Source: Rhinopomastus cyanomelas (taxonomy: Eukaryota > Chordata > Aves > Bucerotiformes > Rhinopomastidae). Taken from it: a stretch of 64,000 bases of DNA. The stretch lies in contig VXBP01007533.1 of NCBI GenBank assembly GCA_013400115.1, positions 496,001 to 560,000 of the forward strand, in the 5' to 3' direction. This document shows positions 61,685 through 64,000 of the stretch, one piece after another (position 1 is the first letter of the stretch; each line of letters starts with the position of its first letter). The translations under genes and the position numbers were made by a program. The notes beneath the pieces were generated by a model. It was not told where the DNA came from, ran no database searches, and saw nothing but the letters and a program-made list of their open reading frames with translations.

Positions 61685-64000
61685 TCACTTTTTGTCCTTC
61701 TCTGTCAGGGTTCCTTCAGTGCCAAATACTGCTTTGCAGACAGTTCCCACAGCACGCCTCCAGCTTCCCTCATCCTCCTGGCTTGGCTGTGCAGGAGCAC
61801 CACTGCCACCATTTCCCAAGCTGCTTTCTTGCTGGAGCTCCCGATGACTGCTGTGCAGAAATATGTATGACAGGCAAGACCTTGCTCAGTCTAGCAGCTG
61901 TTGCTAGGGAAGGATGTGACATTTAGAGCTGGTACAGAGGGTCAATTAGATAAGAGCCCTAAGGATAATTTCTGTAATATGGGGTTCGGTGGTTGGAGTG
62001 GGGGAGACAGCAGTAAGAATTGTGCAGCTCCTACTGATCTGGTCGTTTGATGGGTTTTTTTAACATTGCCTCAGAGAGCTCACAGTTTCAAACAGACAGA
62101 TGTTACCACCTTCAGATATTAAAGACATGCTTAATCTCTATGGAGACATTGCTTCATCTAATGAAATGAGCTATAGCAATTGGTTTTATTCCGCACCTGT
62201 TGATCAGGTCTGTTTTAGGGAGACAAATACAAGACAACCTTAATTAAGAGGATCTATCTCTTTAGTGGTGCTTTGCAGCAGGAAGCTTTCACATCTTGCC
62301 TTGTACTTTTGGGTAGAAAATCTATTGTCCGTTTGAACCAGGATTAAACTGAAATCAAAAGATTGTATTTCCGTCCCCTGTGCTGGTTTGAAAGGAACAA
62401 AATGCTGCATTTTTTGAAGGGCCTAATTCAATTTATTTAAATTTATTATTCTATGGGAATTAGAAAATCAATAATTGTAGCTGCCAGGTACATTGTTTAT
62501 TTATATGTTTTTTCAGGCTGTAAATGTGCGTGACATCTGTCTTTTCTGAATTGAGTGACTTCATTGTAAATAAGTAGAAAGCATCAAATTGTTTTTTATT
62601 TAGCATTTAACTGGAGGATGTTGTTCCTTAGTTTCATTCCTTTTCTTCCTGTCCATATTCTACATGCAGTAAATGTTTTCAAACTCATTTGCTGTTAGCT
62701 TTGGGAAATCAAACAGATCTTGTGAATTTTACTGCAGGAAGTCTGACTCAACCCCATGTATTAAATTAGATGCTGGTACCACTGATATAAAAACTGCTTC
62801 TTCACATCTGACCTCTAAGTAGATGTTAAAAGATTGTGGTACCATTTCTGAGTGAGTTGGTGCTGGACAGAAGTTCTGGAAAGCATTTGCAGGCAAATCT
62901 ATAAAGCATTGGTGAGTAGTGTATGGCAGTGGTGCAGGCTGAACTGCTGCTTGTCTAGATGATGCTTTGAGCAGCACCTCACTTTTTGCAGGAAAGGGAG
63001 GGAATACAGTAGTGTATGATGGCTTTGCAGCAGGAAGAAAGCTCTGCATCACTTTCCTGACAAAGCTTAGCACTCCTGAGTGGACAAATGTTTTCTTTGC
63101 TTACAAGACAGCTGTGGAAAAGGCAGACAGGAATTATATTTAAGGAAATATTTGCTTTTGTGAGGGCAGAAAAATGACAATAGTTCTTCATTGGCATTTG
63201 ATTGCTCATGGTAACGCATCATAGTAGTGTGTAGTAAACACTCTGTCAGCCAGGAGTGATTGCAGAGAGCCTTGCCAATAGTGCTGCTTAGTATGTGCTG
63301 TGTTTCTCACCATCTCAAAGCATGTGCCATCCTCTGTGGGGTGTGAGAATCACTCCATTGCGTTGCACGATAAAGCCAGTCACAGTGAAATGTCCAAGCT
63401 GAGCACTTGGGAAGCAGAACTGGGATGAGTGCAAGACGAAGTTTGTCCTTCATCCCCTGCACTTTCAGGTGTAAGACACAGAGCACTTTATGGTCTTCTC
63501 TGGTAGCTGAGCACTAATACGGATAACTGTTCACCTTGTTCCCACCAAACTGGGCACAGCATAGAAACCCGCTCTCCTCTGGCACGTGAGTATAGGATAT
63601 CAGTAGGATTGGTTGCTCCTGACTTCATTAGAGGTGCTGAGGCTGCAGTGAATCCCATCACCCTGTGTGTTGGAGTCATTTGGATGCACTAGGACTCTGT
63701 GTGGGTGGTGTTAATCCCAGAGTGGTTTTGTAAGAACAACATATTCACCACAGCTGTTGGTTGAAAATGCCTTTGCAACTTGGCGCAGCGTGCTGATGTC
63801 CTGTCATTGGGACAGTATTAGGTCTCATCCTGAAACTTAACAGCATCTTCCACTCTTCTGGAGTTTTGCTGCAGGAACTTCTCAGATTAAGTTTGAAAAG
63901 ATTTTTTACTTCTGAGCTCCGGCTAGCCAGTTAGTTTCCTTTTATGGCAAAGCTATGCACAGCAGCTGGGGGAAATGGGAGTTTAGCATATTGCTCTAAA
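61685..64000. other. Non-coding stretch, possible conserved elements
   Basis: No gene is supported. AT-rich parts at about 62090-62260 and 62380-62640, with CCTTAATTAAGAGG, TTATTTAAATTTATTATT and ATCAATAATTGTAGC, look like conserved non-coding sequence by composition and lack of repeats. A 114-codon minus frame (62729-63073) has no motif. Confidence 0.4.

Noticed and set aside
1..64000. CRISPR array, operon, prophage or other prokaryotic system
   Set aside because: No regularly spaced repeats, no dense coding, and abundant vertebrate retrotransposons throughout.

Overview
This is a window of vertebrate nuclear DNA, almost certainly from a bird. The evidence is the density of CR1 LINE copies. 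Most are 5'-truncated, several generations are present, and the young ones end in the avian CR1 tail with ATTCTATG or ATTCTGTG octamers. There is no bacterial-style gene packing, no rRNA and no CRISPR array. Long, moderately AT-rich non-coding tracts separate the repeats. Such CR1 activity would fit a CR1-rich lineage such as woodpeckers and relatives, but I cannot fix the order from sequence alone.

Layout. 1-7.5 kb: non-coding, nothing recognised. 7.56-8.55 kb: a two-exon fragment of a C8orf82-like (UPF0598) gene with one complete intron, a G-rich minisatellite in that intron and an 18-bp tandem repeat in the next, cut off by a CR1 at 8.55-9.78 kb. 12.6-13.2 and 16.5-16.8 kb: CR1 copies. 16.80-16.98 kb: a short element with a tRNA-Lys-like head and a CR1-like 3' tail, apparently a CR1-mobilised SINE. 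17-24 kb: non-coding, with one perfect 40-bp tandem duplication. 24.0-28.4 kb: a minus-strand CR1 split by an endogenous retrovirus (ERV). The ERV has a complete 787-bp 5' LTR, a tRNA-Phe primer-binding site, broken gag and protease regions, and only about 50 bp of the 3' LTR. A 5-bp target duplication flanks it. 29-37 kb: four CR1 copies of different ages. 40.35-40.69 kb: a probable LTR fragment of another avian ERV. 45.8-61.7 kb: many CR1 copies, mostly minus strand. They include a nested CR1-in-CR1 and a CR1 whose middle is missing exactly at the window's only ambiguous base (52437). 61.7-64 kb: non-coding and AT-rich, with stretches that look like conserved non-coding sequence.

No intact host protein-coding gene could be supported. 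The window is either intergenic or inside very large introns. Its history is layered: ancient CR1, then younger CR1, then the ERV inside a young CR1, with the C8orf82-like segment and the SINE as the two unusual components. Family assignments rest on motifs and on remembered family features. No alignment search was run.
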